A DNA stretch of 64,000 nucleotides from Neobittarella massiliensis (ex Bilen et al. 2018) (lineage in GTDB: Bacteria > Bacillota > Clostridia > Oscillospirales > Ruminococcaceae): contig NZ_OKQO01000001.1 of NCBI RefSeq assembly GCF_900289145.1, positions 434,001 to 498,000 on the forward strand. The letters are read 5' to 3'. Below, one piece after another: positions 41,962 to 50,443 of the stretch; within the stretch, counting starts at the first letter, position 1; the number at the start of each line of letters is the position of its first letter. The notes below the pieces were generated by a model, which had not been told where the DNA came from, did not search any database, and saw nothing but the letters and a program-made list of their open reading frames with translations. The translations under genes and the position numbers were made by a program.

Positions 41962-42815
41962 CAGCGGGAAACAAGGTCGCGCTGGTGGCCTGCTCCAACG
42001 GCCTGCCTGTCAACCAGCAGCCAGAGGTGCAGCGGCTCATGCAGGTGCTGCGCGGCATGGGCCTTTGCCCGGTGTGCAGCGACTATCTGTACGCCGGGTC
42101 CACCGCTTTTGCCGGTACTGCCGCCCAACGGGCCGCGGCGCTGCAGCAGGCCTACGCCGACAGCCAGATCCGCGCGATCTTCGATATCTCCGGCGGCGAT
42201 ATGGCCAACCAGCTGCTCGATCTGCTCGATTACCGGCAGATCGCCGCCAGCCCCAAGCCATTTTTCGGTTACAGCGATCTCACAGTGCTGCTCAATGCCC
42301 TGTACACCAAGACCGGTGCGGTCTCCTATCTGTATCAGGTCAAAAATCTCATCTGGCAAAGCAGTGCTCAGCAACAGCCCGCCTTCGTCGCCAGCATGTT
42401 TTCCGGAGCAGACGACCTGTTCCGGGTAAAGTGGCACTTCCTACGCGGAGAACGGATGTCCGGAACACTGCTGGGCGGAAATCTGCGCTGTCTGCTCAAA
42501 CTGGCCGGCACCCCCTACATGCCCGATCTCACCGGCAAGCTGCTGTTTATCGAGAGCCTTGGCGGCGGCGTACCGCAAATGGTCACCTACCTCTCCCAGC
42601 TGCGGCAGCTGGGTGTATTTAAACATATCTCCGGCCTGTTGCTTGGCACCTTCACCTATATGCAGCAGCACCGCCAACAGCCAAGCATGCACCAGCTGGT
42701 GTTACAGGAAACACAGGGCTGCACCTTTCCCATCGCCTATACCAGCCAGGTGGGTCATGCCAGCACCTCCCGCTGTCTGCCCATCGGCGGGCCTTATACA
42801 GTCCAATTGCCCTAA
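41952..42815 (+). CDS. S66-family LD-carboxypeptidase/MccF-like peptidase
   Basis: The 287-residue protein follows the S66 pattern: GNKVALVACSNGL start, IRAIFDISGGDMANQLLDLLDY, nucleophile Ser in FFGYSDLTVLLNALY, GGNLRCLLKLAGTPYMPDL, the Glu in KLLFIESL and the late His in QVGHAS. S66 enzymes cleave L,D-tetrapeptides of peptidoglycan or detoxify microcin-like peptide nucleotides. Pairing with HxlR suggests inducible use. It is translationally coupled to the HxlR gene. Confidence 0.88.
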   Translation: MQLTAGNKVALVACSNGLPVNQQPEVQRLMQVLRGMGLCPVCSDYLYAGSTAFAGTAAQRAAALQQAYADSQIRAIFDISGGDMANQLLDLLDYRQIAASPKPFFGYSDLTVLLNALYTKTGAVSYLYQVKNLIWQSSAQQQPAFVASMFSGADDLFRVKWHFLRGERMSGTLLGGNLRCLLKLAGTPYMPDLTGKLLFIESLGGGVPQMVTYLSQLRQLGVFKHISGLLLGTFTYMQQHRQQPSMHQLVLQETQGCTFPIAYTSQVGHASTSRCLPIGGPYTVQLP

Positions 42816-42853
42816 AATTGCCCGTTTTAACAATTTGGTAACATTTAAAAAGC

Positions 42854-42893
42854 AAAAAAGAGCAGGCGCCACCCGTGCGCCCGCTCTTTTTAT
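42854..42893. terminator. bidirectional terminator
   Basis: AAAAAAGAGCAGGCGC pairs imperfectly with GCGCCCGCTCTTTTT between converging genes. Confidence 0.8.
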
Positions 42894-42909
42894 GCTGTAG
42901 GCCAGTAAC

Positions 42910-43356
42910 CTATACCACCGCCACCCCAATCTCCACCCGGCAGTAGTCCGCCTCCTCGTTCCACACCTGGTAGTCCTCAATGGTCGGTACCTCCCGCTGG
43001 CAGATTACCTGGCGGTCGATCAACTCGCCGTGGATGTACTGCCAGGTCTTATACAGCACCCCGTCGGATATCTTGCCCTCGGCCTTTAACACCACCCAGT
43101 CCGAGGGGGGAAATGCGTAGAAGGCGTACCCCGGTACTTCTTCTGCCACCACAAAGCCCACCATATTGTCGTTGCGCCCTGTACAGTCAAAGCCAAAACA
43201 CAGCCCCAGTGTCACTGGCTGCCCTTGGGCGTCCCGCTGCATCTGCTGCATGCGGCCGTCTTTTTTTATTATGTCCCACACACCGCCGGGTTGCTCGGTC
43301 ACTGCCCGCACCCCGGCCACACTAAATGCCTCTTTAGCCACTACGCGGTATTTCAC
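42910..43356 (-). CDS. GyrI-like small-molecule-binding protein
   Basis: The 148-residue protein resembles the free effector-binding domains of AraC/BmrR-type regulators: KYRVVAKEAFSVAGVRAV, GLCFGFDCTGRNDNMVGFVVAEE and GYAFYAFPPSDWVVLKAEG, then WQYIHGELI. Such domains bind hydrophobic or cationic compounds. No DNA-binding part is present. The GTG at 43356 is six bases after GGGAGGG; an ATG at 43371 lies before that site and is less likely. Confidence 0.85.
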   Translation of the reverse strand: MKYRVVAKEAFSVAGVRAVTEQPGGVWDIIKKDGRMQQMQRDAQGQPVTLGLCFGFDCTGRNDNMVGFVVAEEVPGYAFYAFPPSDWVVLKAEGKISDGVLYKTWQYIHGELIDRQVICQREVPTIEDYQVWNEEADYCRVEIGVAVV

Positions 43357-43591
43357 ACAAAGCCCTCCCATCTTCTCGGCCCATCACGCCAGCGGCAGCA
43401 GCCGCAAACTTGTCCGATCGCTTTATTCTAGCACGGCACTGGCGGCTTTGGCCATCATTTCCAGCTAAACAGCTCTCCAACAGGTGTTTTCTGGCATAAA
43501 ATCATGTTATTTAAGTTAAAATAGGGGATAAAAGTACGCGTTTGCACCAACTGCTACCCCACAAGAGCATGTCGGTCCATTAAAATATCAA

Positions 43592-43643
43592 GAAAAAAGC
43601 ACCGTCCCAGCCCCGTCTTACAGAGCCTAAAGCGGTGCTTTTG
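43592..43643 (-). terminator. terminator of aspA
   Basis: On the minus strand AAAAGCACCG pairs with CGGTGCTTTTTT, 13 bases after the aspA stop. Confidence 0.85.
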
Positions 43644-43655
43644 GCGGAATTTTAT

Positions 43656-45056
43656 CTACTGTACAGCCTGTAGCTGTGGCTCGGTCATCGATACCGGGTT
43701 TAATATGCGGTCCACCTCGTCGGCGCTCACAATGCCCATATCCACCACCATTTTTCGCACGGGAATGCCGGTTTTCAGCGATTGCTTGGCGATCTCGGCC
43801 GACCGCTTATAGCCTATTTTGGGGCACAGAGCAGTCACCATACCCACACTGTGTTCCAGCAGCTCTAGACAGTGCTCCCGGTTGGCGGTAATGCCCAGCA
43901 CACAGTTGTCCACAAAGGTCTGTACCGCCCCCGTCAGCGTCTCGATCGATTCAAACAGGTTGTAAAACAGCACCGGCTCAAACGCGTTGAGCTCCAGCTG
44001 ACCCGCCTCAGCCGCCATCGTAATGGCAAAGTCGTTGCCGATCACGTTAAAGGCCACCTGCGACACCACTTCGGGGATAACGGGGTTTACCTTGCCCGGC
44101 ATGATAGAGGAGCCGTTTTGCTTAGCTGGCAGATTGATCTCGGCCACGCCGGTCTTGGGCCCGCTCGAGAGCAGCCGCAGGTCGTTGGCCATTTTTGAGA
44201 GGTTCACCGCGCAGGTCTTGATAATGCCCGAAACGGTGACGAAACCGTCCAGGTTCTGGGTGGCATCGATCAGGTCCACCGCCTGTACCACCGGCAGACC
44301 GGTGACGTGGCGGATGTTGTCGGTGATGGTGGCCAAGTACCGGGGAGAGACGTTGATAGCGGTGCCGATAGCAGTGCCACCCATATTGATGGTGTGCATC
44401 TCTTCTTCGGCCAGCCGCAGCCGCTCCAAATCCCGGCGCACCGCCTGGCTCAGCGCATAAAACGACTGCCCCAGGCGGATCGGCACTGCGTCCTGCAATT
44501 GGGTTCGCCCCATTTTAATAATGTCATCGAACTCCTCGCCTTTTTGGCGCAGCGCCTCATACAGCCGCTCTAACTGGTGGGCGGCCAGCGGCAACAGCTG
44601 CAAAACGGTCAGCTTGCCGGCTGTGGGGAACACGTCGTTGGTGGATTGGGCCATGTTCACATGGTCGTTGGGGTGCACCACTGCGTAATCGCCTTTTTGA
44701 CCGCCCAGCAACTCTATGGCCCGGTTGGCAATTACTTCGTTGGCGTTCATATTGGCCGAGGTGCCCGCCCCACCCTGAATGGCGTCCACAATAAACTGGT
44801 CGGCAAAGGCACCGTCGATCACCTCGTCGCAGGCACTGATGATGGCCTGAGCAATGTTGCCCGGCAGCGCACCGGCGTCCCGGTTTGAAATGGCGGCAGC
44901 CTTTTTGATGCAGGCCAGCGACCGGATCAGCAGCGGGTGCATCTTGCGTCCGGTAATGGGAAAGTTCTGGCTGGCGCGCAGCGCCTGTACACCGTAATAG
45001 GCCTCACTGGGGACCTCTAAGGTACCGATCGAATCTGCTTCCACTCTGGTAGTCAT
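43656..45056 (-). CDS. aspA: aspartate ammonia-lyase
   Basis: AspA converts aspartate to fumarate and ammonia. The 466-residue protein has EADSIGTLEVPSEAYYGVQALRA, GGAGTSANMNANEVIANRA, the NDHVNMAQSTNDVFPTA loop and the fumarase-superfamily signature GSSIMPGKVNP with the catalytic Ser. AAAGGTG precedes the ATG. A weak TTTACC-N17-TATGCT promoter lies about 90 bases upstream on the minus strand. The divergent Lrp-type gene is the likely regulator. Confidence 0.96.
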   Translation of the reverse strand: MTTRVEADSIGTLEVPSEAYYGVQALRASQNFPITGRKMHPLLIRSLACIKKAAAISNRDAGALPGNIAQAIISACDEVIDGAFADQFIVDAIQGGAGTSANMNANEVIANRAIELLGGQKGDYAVVHPNDHVNMAQSTNDVFPTAGKLTVLQLLPLAAHQLERLYEALRQKGEEFDDIIKMGRTQLQDAVPIRLGQSFYALSQAVRRDLERLRLAEEEMHTINMGGTAIGTAINVSPRYLATITDNIRHVTGLPVVQAVDLIDATQNLDGFVTVSGIIKTCAVNLSKMANDLRLLSSGPKTGVAEINLPAKQNGSSIMPGKVNPVIPEVVSQVAFNVIGNDFAITMAAEAGQLELNAFEPVLFYNLFESIETLTGAVQTFVDNCVLGITANREHCLELLEHSVGMVTALCPKIGYKRSAEIAKQSLKTGIPVRKMVVDMGIVSADEVDRILNPVSMTEPQLQAVQ

Positions 45057-45274
45057 TGTGCACGCACACCTTTCTCGATCTACCTAGGCTGTCTGCCCAG
45101 GCAATATAAACACTTCTCTCTACCCACAGCATAGTGTGCCGGTGGCGTCTGGTAAAGCCTTTTAGGCAAACTAGAAAGAATGTTTGGTATTTTTTGTATG
45201 TACTTAAAATTGTTAAGCCAACCAGCCGGTTTGCTTTATTTTGATAAATTACCAAAACTGAGCGTTGCTCCTCT

Positions 45275-45303
45275 TTTAAACGCTTACCAGCCTGTGGTAT
45301 AAT
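45275..45303 (+). promoter_or_regulatory. promoter of the Lrp-type gene
   Basis: TTTAAA and an extended -10 TGGTATAAT are separated by 17 bases. Confidence 0.65.
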
Positions 45304-45349
45304 CGTACTGGAAAACAGCTGCCCTCTGGCAGCAGGTGGGGGAATGGGC

Positions 45350-45793
45350 ATGGACCGTGTAGACCAAAAGATCGTGGCGCTGCTGCAGCGAAATGCGCGC
45401 ATGCCGCTCAAGCAGTTGGCTCAACAGGTCTATCTCTCCTCACCGGCAGTGGCGGCGCGTATAGAGCGGCTGGAACGGCAGGGTATCATAACCGGGTACT
45501 GTGCCACAGTAGACGCAAAAAAAGCCGGCTATGCCATCACCGCTTTTATCAATATGGTGCTGTCTCACCAAAATCAGCCCGCTTTTCGCGACTTTATCAA
45601 AGAGCAAAAAAACGTGCTGGAGTGCTACCATGTTGCCGGCGCCTTTTCCATGCTCTTAAAAGTATGCTTTCCAGATACGGCCCAGCTCGATCTCTTTGTG
45701 GCCCAGCTGCAGCGCTTTGGCAATACCCAAACACAGATCGTATTCTCCCAGGTCATCGCACCCCGCCAGCTGGAATTTTCATCCGAGCAGTAA
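45350..45793 (+). CDS. Lrp/AsnC-family regulator
   Basis: The 147-residue protein has the AsnC-type helix-turn-helix (DRVDQKIVALLQRNARMPLKQLAQQVYLSSPAVAARIERLERQGIITGY) and a RAM ligand domain (AFINMVL, VLECYHVAGAFSMLLKVCF). It senses amino acids. Start at 45350 is preferred over 45344 for spacing from GGGGGA. It faces aspA, so aspartate catabolism is the probable target. Confidence 0.92.
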   Translation: MDRVDQKIVALLQRNARMPLKQLAQQVYLSSPAVAARIERLERQGIITGYCATVDAKKAGYAITAFINMVLSHQNQPAFRDFIKEQKNVLECYHVAGAFSMLLKVCFPDTAQLDLFVAQLQRFGNTQTQIVFSQVIAPRQLEFSSEQ

Positions 45794-45849
45794 GAGCATA
45801 CACTCTGTCCACAATACAGCCGCATCACTGTCTGTGCAGTGCAAAATTA

Positions 45850-45883
45850 GAGAGCCCACCGGCTTTAGCCGGCGGGCTCTCTT
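45850..45883. terminator. bidirectional terminator
   Basis: GAGAGCCCACCGGC pairs with GCCGGCGGGCTCTC around TTTA, between two converging genes. Confidence 0.8.
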
Positions 45884-45897
45884 GGGTAAAAAGATCT

Positions 45898-46080
45898 TTA
45901 CTTCTGGTTTTCCTCGCTGTAGTCGCGCTCATTTTTTACTTCAAAGTCTGCTACTTGTGAGTGGGTACTGTGCTGATTACCGTCTTTGGAGCGGTAATCA
46001 GTGCCGGCTGTGGTCACGGTGGTGGGCGGTTCTTTTTTCATCTCTTTTAAAGTCGTGCGGTTTCCGCGCGGTGCGATCAT
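45898..46080 (-). CDS. small hydrophilic protein, unidentified
   Basis: The 60-residue protein is charged and has no membrane segment (it ends VADFEVKNERDYSEENQK). TAGGAGG lies eight bases before the ATG and a terminator follows closely, so it looks like a real gene. I do not recognise a family. Its size and polar composition would suit a spore- or stress-related small protein, but nothing shows that directly. Confidence 0.55.
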   Translation of the reverse strand: MIAPRGNRTTLKEMKKEPPTTVTTAGTDYRSKDGNQHSTHSQVADFEVKNERDYSEENQK

Positions 46081-46243
46081 CTGTAGCGCCTCCTACTATA
46101 CATTTAAACAGTCAGAGAATTTTTTGATAGCTGTTGCTTTTATTTTGCCACTATCAGCCGCGCACATACGTCAATGGCTTCAATATCAGGGGTCAAAAAT
46201 GGATCATTATTATATGTGTCTGAGCGTGCTTGCTGATTAAATT

Positions 46244-46282
46244 AAAAAAGAGGTATCGCCGTATAGCGATACCTCTTTTTTT
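46244..46282. terminator. terminator of the minus-strand membrane-protein gene
   Basis: AAAAAAGAGGTATCGC pairs with GCGATACCTCTTTTTTT, nearly perfect on both strands. Confidence 0.9.
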
Positions 46283-46293
46283 GAGTTTTATGG

Positions 46294-46713
46294 TTACTGT
46301 GCATCGGGCTCGCCGGAGGACGCTGCGTCGTCTTCATCACCGTCTTCAGCGTGTAGCACGATCTTGCCGTCCCGATACTCCACCTCGCCGTCTTCCACCT
46401 GGGTGTAGTACTCGTAGTCGTTGGTGTCGCGGCGGCTGCCATCAGGCACGATATCCAAGTCTGAGTAGTCCATCTGGGCCTGCCGGCGCTTGGCTGCTGC
46501 CTGCCGTTCCTCTATAGCCTTTTTCTCGGCCTTTTTCTCTTTCGAGCCCTGGATGGCAAACCACACCATCAGCACAAAGAAGAAAATGAGCAAAATGTTG
46601 AGCACCAACATGATCCACTGCCACATTCCCCACTGATAGATGGGCAATTTCAGTAAAAAGGGGACGTTCGAGATGATCAAAACCAAAATAGTAAACGCTA
46701 CAAAATAGGCCAT
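46294..46713 (-). CDS. small two-helix membrane protein with acidic tail
   Basis: The 139-residue protein has two membrane helices (about residues 3-21 and 30-53), a basic-acidic helix (GSKEKKAEKKAIEERQAAAKRRQAQ) and a strongly acidic C terminus (VEDGEVEYRDGK ... EDGDEDDAASSGE). AAGGAG precedes the ATG by six bases. I do not recognise a family. The charged tail suggests a cytosolic binding surface. Confidence 0.65.
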   Translation of the reverse strand: MAYFVAFTILVLIISNVPFLLKLPIYQWGMWQWIMLVLNILLIFFFVLMVWFAIQGSKEKKAEKKAIEERQAAAKRRQAQMDYSDLDIVPDGSRRDTNDYEYYTQVEDGEVEYRDGKIVLHAEDGDEDDAASSGEPDAQ

Positions 46714-46834
46714 ACTGCGCTCCTTGATCGACTTGTAGTAGTGAGAAATAATATTCCCAGTCGCCGTTTCTCCACGGCCAAGCTGCAGTTATTATAGCAT
46801 TTACGACCGCAAAAAACAAGTTGTCCGAAACGCG

Positions 46835-47491
46835 CTATTTGCCGCTCTGCAGCTGCTGAGCCCGCCGCTCGCCTTTTTCAGTCAACTCGTAGCCGCCCCC
46901 AACAGCGCGCGGATAACCGCACTTAGGGCGACAGGCATCATAGATACAACCTTTGACCCGATCGACAGAGCTGTCTAACTGATACCAGGCGGTATAGACC
47001 ACATCGGCTGTGATGGTCCCACGAAAACCATACACATTGCGCAAATAGGCCATGATGGCGACCAGTGTATCAAAGCGGGTGCGCAGACGCTGGCCGCGCA
47101 AATAATCCGGCAAACTGATATGTCCGCCGTTTACCGATACATCCAGCCCATCTACAAGCTGTGGTTTTGCAGCCGCATGACTTTTTTTACGACCGTAAAT
47201 AGGGGAGGAGTTACCTTGTGCAGCCGTATCCAGCTCTGGTGATGGATCCTCCGTTATTGAAGAAGTGGAAGCATGGATTTCCGGGAAAAGAGCCGCGGGA
47301 TCTTTTTGGTCGGGCAAATCATTCCCCGCGGCTGATATACCCGATGTATCACCATAAGTAGCTGCCTTTTCCAGCGCGCCAAGCCCGCTGGTGCGCAGGT
47401 CGTCTAGCACCGTCTGTACAAATTGATCCTCGCCTTCCATTCGGATACAGATCGTATCCGAAGAGATATCCAGTTGAAGTTTCGCTAACAA
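46835..47491 (-). CDS. unidentified protein with winged-helix-like C terminus
   Basis: The 218-residue protein begins KLQLDISSDTICIRMEGEDQFVQTVLDDLR, has a low-complexity Ser/Pro middle (about 45-110) and ends in a compact domain with RTRFDTLVAIMAYLRNVYGFRGTITADVVYTAWYQLDSSVDRVKGCIYDACRPKCGYPRAV. That end resembles a small winged-helix fold, though I cannot name it. TTG start, nine bases after AAAGGAGGG. Inverted CCGGAATAT repeats overlap its promoter, so it may regulate itself. Confidence 0.6.
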   Translation of the reverse strand: MLAKLQLDISSDTICIRMEGEDQFVQTVLDDLRTSGLGALEKAATYGDTSGISAAGNDLPDQKDPAALFPEIHASTSSITEDPSPELDTAAQGNSSPIYGRKKSHAAAKPQLVDGLDVSVNGGHISLPDYLRGQRLRTRFDTLVAIMAYLRNVYGFRGTITADVVYTAWYQLDSSVDRVKGCIYDACRPKCGYPRAVGGGYELTEKGERRAQQLQSGK

Positions 47492-47524
47492 GATGGATTT
47501 CCCTCCTTTGTTCTTGCTAAATTT

Positions 47525-47576
47525 CCGGAATATATACTTTTTTATTCAGGATATCACATATTCCGGGCATATACAA
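47525..47576 (-). promoter_or_regulatory. promoter with paired CCGGAATAT operators
   Basis: On the minus strand TTGTAT and TATCCT (47548-47576) are separated by 17 bases. CCGGAATAT at 47525-47533 and its exact inverse ATATTCCGG at 47558-47566 are 33 bases apart, one inside the spacer and one between the -10 and the ribosome binding site. Further TTTCCGATAT and TTGGAATAAT half-matches lie at 47580-47615. Confidence 0.5.
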
Positions 47577-47709
47577 TAAATATTTCCGATATTATTTAAT
47601 ATTATTGGAATAATTGCAGCTTAAAAGTTGCCGGAACAGTTAGTTTTGTAATCAATATGAGTACGGAAACTATATCGCGATAAATTTATAGAAAAATAGA
47701 ATTTGGGTG

Positions 47710-47738
47710 TTGCATTTTGAAAAGTGTCGTGCTATACT
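47710..47738 (+). promoter_or_regulatory. promoter of tRNA-Pro
   Basis: TTGCAT and TATACT are separated by 17 bases, ending 12 bases before the tRNA. Confidence 0.75.
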
Positions 47739-47750
47739 AAATAGGCACTT

Positions 47751-47827
47751 CCGGGTGTAGCGCAGTTTGGTAGCGCGCTTGAATGGGGTTCAAGAGGCCG
47801 CAGGTTCGACTCCTGTCACTCGGACCA
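47751..47827 (+). tRNA. tRNA-Pro (anticodon GGG)
   Basis: A complete cloverleaf is visible: acceptor CCGGGTG with CACTCGG (one G-U pair), D arm with GCGC...GCGC, anticodon stem CTTGA/TCAAG around loop ATGGGGT (anticodon GGG, reading CCC), T arm with GGTTCGACTCC, and an encoded CCA end. A promoter precedes and a terminator follows. It marks the edge of an AT-rich, decayed stretch, as tRNA genes often do for integration sites. Confidence 0.95.
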
Positions 47828-47829
47828 TG

Positions 47830-47862
47830 AAGATTGTCGATATTATATCGGCAATCTTTTTG
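47830..47862 (+). terminator. terminator of tRNA-Pro
   Basis: AGATTGTCGAT pairs with ATCGGCAATCT and is followed by TTTTT. Confidence 0.85.
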
Positions 47863-47921
47863 CTTATATTGATAAATTTTAGAAATACAACTGAAATTGG
47901 AGATATTCAGGGTGTAACATA

Positions 47922-48422
47922 GTGAAAACCAAGAAACAAAAGGAATTGATAGAGCTATATCTATCACAACTTGATTGTGAAAAGCAAGCGATATACCGTG
48001 AACTTATAATGTACCTTTCGGAGCTTGGTTACAATCCTAAATAAGAGAGGATGAGAATCTCTTTTAAGCACGATTTGCACAGTAAACAGATAGTCAAAAT
48101 CGGTATGACGAAAGGCAAGCAGCCGAGACCGATTTATATGTTTCGTTTTTTTGCTTGCCAAAATTACGACAAACGATTTAAGGATATTGTGAAAACAGCA
48201 GTCAGCAAAGATAGTTATAAGGAGTCGCGGTGTATACATTATCATTGTAATTGATGTGCTGGGGAAGCTAAAACGCACGTTTATATTGATGAGTCGTTTG
48301 ATGGTACTTTAAAATTTCATAGCGGAACGAGAGTCCTTGACATTCCCGATGTCAAAACAGAGGATATTTTAGAGATAATGAAACTTGTGAATGATGAACA
48401 TGGCTATTTCGTTTTAAAATGA
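47922..48422 (+). pseudogene. decayed AT-rich gene with two in-frame stops
   Basis: One frame of 167 codons reads a coherent protein: KTKKQKELIELYLSQLDCEK, then ELIMYLSELGYNPK, stop TAA (48042), ERMRISFKHDLHSKQIVKIG, RCIHYHCN, stop TGA (48252), CAGEAKTHVYIDESFDGTLK and a normal TGA at 48422. The sequence continues in frame across both stops, and TGA falls between two Cys where Trp or another residue would be expected. It resembles a small Cys-containing protein family often carried on clostridial mobile elements. The AT-rich codons differ from the rest of the window. Confidence 0.75.
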
Positions 48423-48634
48423 GGCAAGTATCAAAAAATAGAAAAGTAAATCTGGGACTACGGGTCAAGACCTTTTCAATACAATAGGCTCAATGGTTGG
48501 GCTGTTATTTAAGGATTATTCTCTTTTTTAGAAAATCAATCATGTGAAAAATTAGGATATACTGCATGTAGCATTTAAGATGATATTCTTTTTTCTTTCT
48601 AACGAGTGCCTTTTTTACAAACACTTACTAGTGC
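48423..48634. other. AT-rich remnant sequence
   Basis: No open frame with a ribosome binding site is seen. The base composition continues that of the decayed gene, so this is probably the rest of an eroded insertion. Confidence 0.4.
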
Positions 48635-48670
48635 AAAAGCCATCGACAAAGTCGATGGCTTTTTTCTTTT
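48635..48670 (+). terminator. orphan terminator
   Basis: AAAAGCCATCGAC pairs with GTCGATGGCTTTTTT. No intact plus-strand gene precedes it, so it likely belonged to the eroded element. Confidence 0.8.
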
Positions 48671-48726
48671 TGTAATCTTAGTTCTCAGTTATACTATCTG
48701 ATATGGATTGGGCTTATTTCCGAGAT

Positions 48727-48768
48727 GAAAAATAGTAAAGTAGCCGCCACGTAGTGGCAGCTACTTTA
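48727..48768 (-). terminator. terminator of the double-GntR gene
   Basis: On the minus strand AAAGTAGCTGCCAC pairs with GTGGCGGCTACTTT and is followed by ACTATTTTT. Confidence 0.75.
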
Positions 48769-48823
48769 TGAAATATATGCTTACTCTGTAGGCCATGTTT
48801 ACGGCCCAGTAAGATGTTTATTT

Positions 48824-50293
48824 TTAGTGCAATTCCTGCGGGGAGATAATATCGGCGGCCTCTGGCAGGCCTCGGGTAGCCACGAAATCGCGCACGAAGG
48901 TGAGAATGTGCCCATAGCAGGACGAGAGATGGGTGATAAACCCGTTAGCATCTCCCTGCCGCAGAGCATCGAGGGCGGCGAAACTGATCTGAAAAAGCAG
49001 ATTAGAACTGGCTGGCCCCTCGCTGTAAAAGGAAAAATAATATCCCCAGTGCAGCAGCTTGTTTACCTCTAATAAAATAGTTTTGAGCGGCGCTAGTGGC
49101 AGATGATCGGTGATACAAAAAAAGATCTTTTCCAGTGGGATCGCATTTTGGCTGCGGCACTGCTTTTGTAGATCGAGGACTACTTGCCGGTCTAGATGGG
49201 GGAGAGCCAGCATGGCTGCCGGCTTGATGGCGATGGCCATGAACTGCAGTCCGCTCAGGTAGAGCAGTGTATCGCGTCGGTAGGTCTTGTTTTTCATGCA
49301 CTGCAGTACTTCGTCATCTTTTTGTAACAGTACTTGGGTACCTTTGGCATTAAAGGTCTGCCCAAAGCCCAATTCACCGAGCATAGCCATAGCTTTGCGT
49401 ACGGTGGAGATACACACGCCGTATTGCTTGGCCAGCGCTGCCTCGGAGGGGAGAAATTCTCCTTCGCGGTATATACCCATGCCGATCTTATCGATGAGAT
49501 CGCGGGTGATCTGGGTGTAGTAATGGTCCCGGCCCCGCTCAGAGGTCCAGGTATAACCGGCATTGGGATCCTCCTGTGGAGGGGCCTTACAGGTCGCCAG
49601 CGCTTCATCGATCCACTTTTCCACGGCTATTGTCAGTGCTTGGAACATACTCTGAAATCGGGTGGTGATGAGTGTTTCATCTTTGGTGGGCAGAGACTCC
49701 ATGGTCTGCATAGCGCTGTGAAAGGTACTGTGTGCCGCCACCCATTGGGCGTGACGGGGATGCTTTTGAAAATACGGTGTGCGAGCGTATATTTCCAAGC
49801 TGGCAAACATGTCCCGAAATAGGAGATTATGAGAGCGGTCTAGCAGTGTATAGAGCAGGGAAGAATAGGCCTGCCAGCAGACTGCCGGATCTTTTCCCTT
49901 GAGCCGGGCCAGATCACGCGACCACTGAACAAATGAGGCATCGCCAAACACCTGGGCTGAGAGCGCAAATACAGGGGGCATGATGATCGACATCGTGCGG
50001 TATACATCAATGATCGACGTGCGGCGTACCAGAACCGACTGCATAGCTGCATCTATTCCCTCAGTGACGGGCAACTGATACTGAACAGTAGTGGGCCGCC
50101 GTTCCTGCGTGGAGATATACCCCTCTTCTTTGAGTGCGCGCAAAACATCGCGCACGGTGCGGATACCGACATTATAGAGTTCGCACATCCTGCTGATAGA
50201 GGGGAGCTTATCGCCGTACTGCAGGCGTCCGGTCAGGATCTGTTCCCGCAGATCTCGATACACGTGGTCAAATAAAGTCTGTTTATTTTGCAT
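48824..50293 (-). CDS. fused regulator with two GntR-type DNA-binding domains
   Basis: The 489-residue protein contains two GntR winged helices: residues 6-72 (FDHVYRDLREQILTGRLQYG, LPSISRMCELYNVGIRTVRDVLRALKEEGYI) and 256-323 (YYTQITRDLIDKIGMGIYREG, LPSEAALAKQYGVCISTVRKAMAMLGELGF). Each is followed by an all-helical region of about 170 residues. GntR regulators normally carry one such domain and dimerise, so this is like a covalent dimer. The start at 50293 has GAGGAG six bases upstream; earlier in-frame codons lack one. It is divergent from the EAL gene and may control it. Confidence 0.85.
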   Translation of the reverse strand: MQNKQTLFDHVYRDLREQILTGRLQYGDKLPSISRMCELYNVGIRTVRDVLRALKEEGYISTQERRPTTVQYQLPVTEGIDAAMQSVLVRRTSIIDVYRTMSIIMPPVFALSAQVFGDASFVQWSRDLARLKGKDPAVCWQAYSSLLYTLLDRSHNLLFRDMFASLEIYARTPYFQKHPRHAQWVAAHSTFHSAMQTMESLPTKDETLITTRFQSMFQALTIAVEKWIDEALATCKAPPQEDPNAGYTWTSERGRDHYYTQITRDLIDKIGMGIYREGEFLPSEAALAKQYGVCISTVRKAMAMLGELGFGQTFNAKGTQVLLQKDDEVLQCMKNKTYRRDTLLYLSGLQFMAIAIKPAAMLALPHLDRQVVLDLQKQCRSQNAIPLEKIFFCITDHLPLAPLKTILLEVNKLLHWGYYFSFYSEGPASSNLLFQISFAALDALRQGDANGFITHLSSCYGHILTFVRDFVATRGLPEAADIISPQELH

Positions 50294-50324
50294 GATAGGC
50301 TCCTCTCGATCACAATTTATCTTT

Positions 50325-50353
50325 ATTGTACTGTAGATAATGACAAAATACAA
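50325..50353 (-). promoter_or_regulatory. promoter of the double-GntR gene
   Basis: On the minus strand TTGTAT and TACAAT are separated by 17 bases. The two boxes are inverse to each other (TTGTA...TACAA), so the promoter itself is palindromic. Confidence 0.55.
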
Positions 50354-50443
50354 CATACTATATGTGTACGTACGCAGATTGATTGTTGTCCCTGTAAAAA
50401 AAGCATGATAGCATGAGGATAGAGTAAATGAGGAGGTGTACGG

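Noticed and set aside
47751-48830. Complete integrative element with att sites at tRNA-Pro
   Set aside because: No integrase gene and no repeat of the tRNA 3' end were found downstream within the window.
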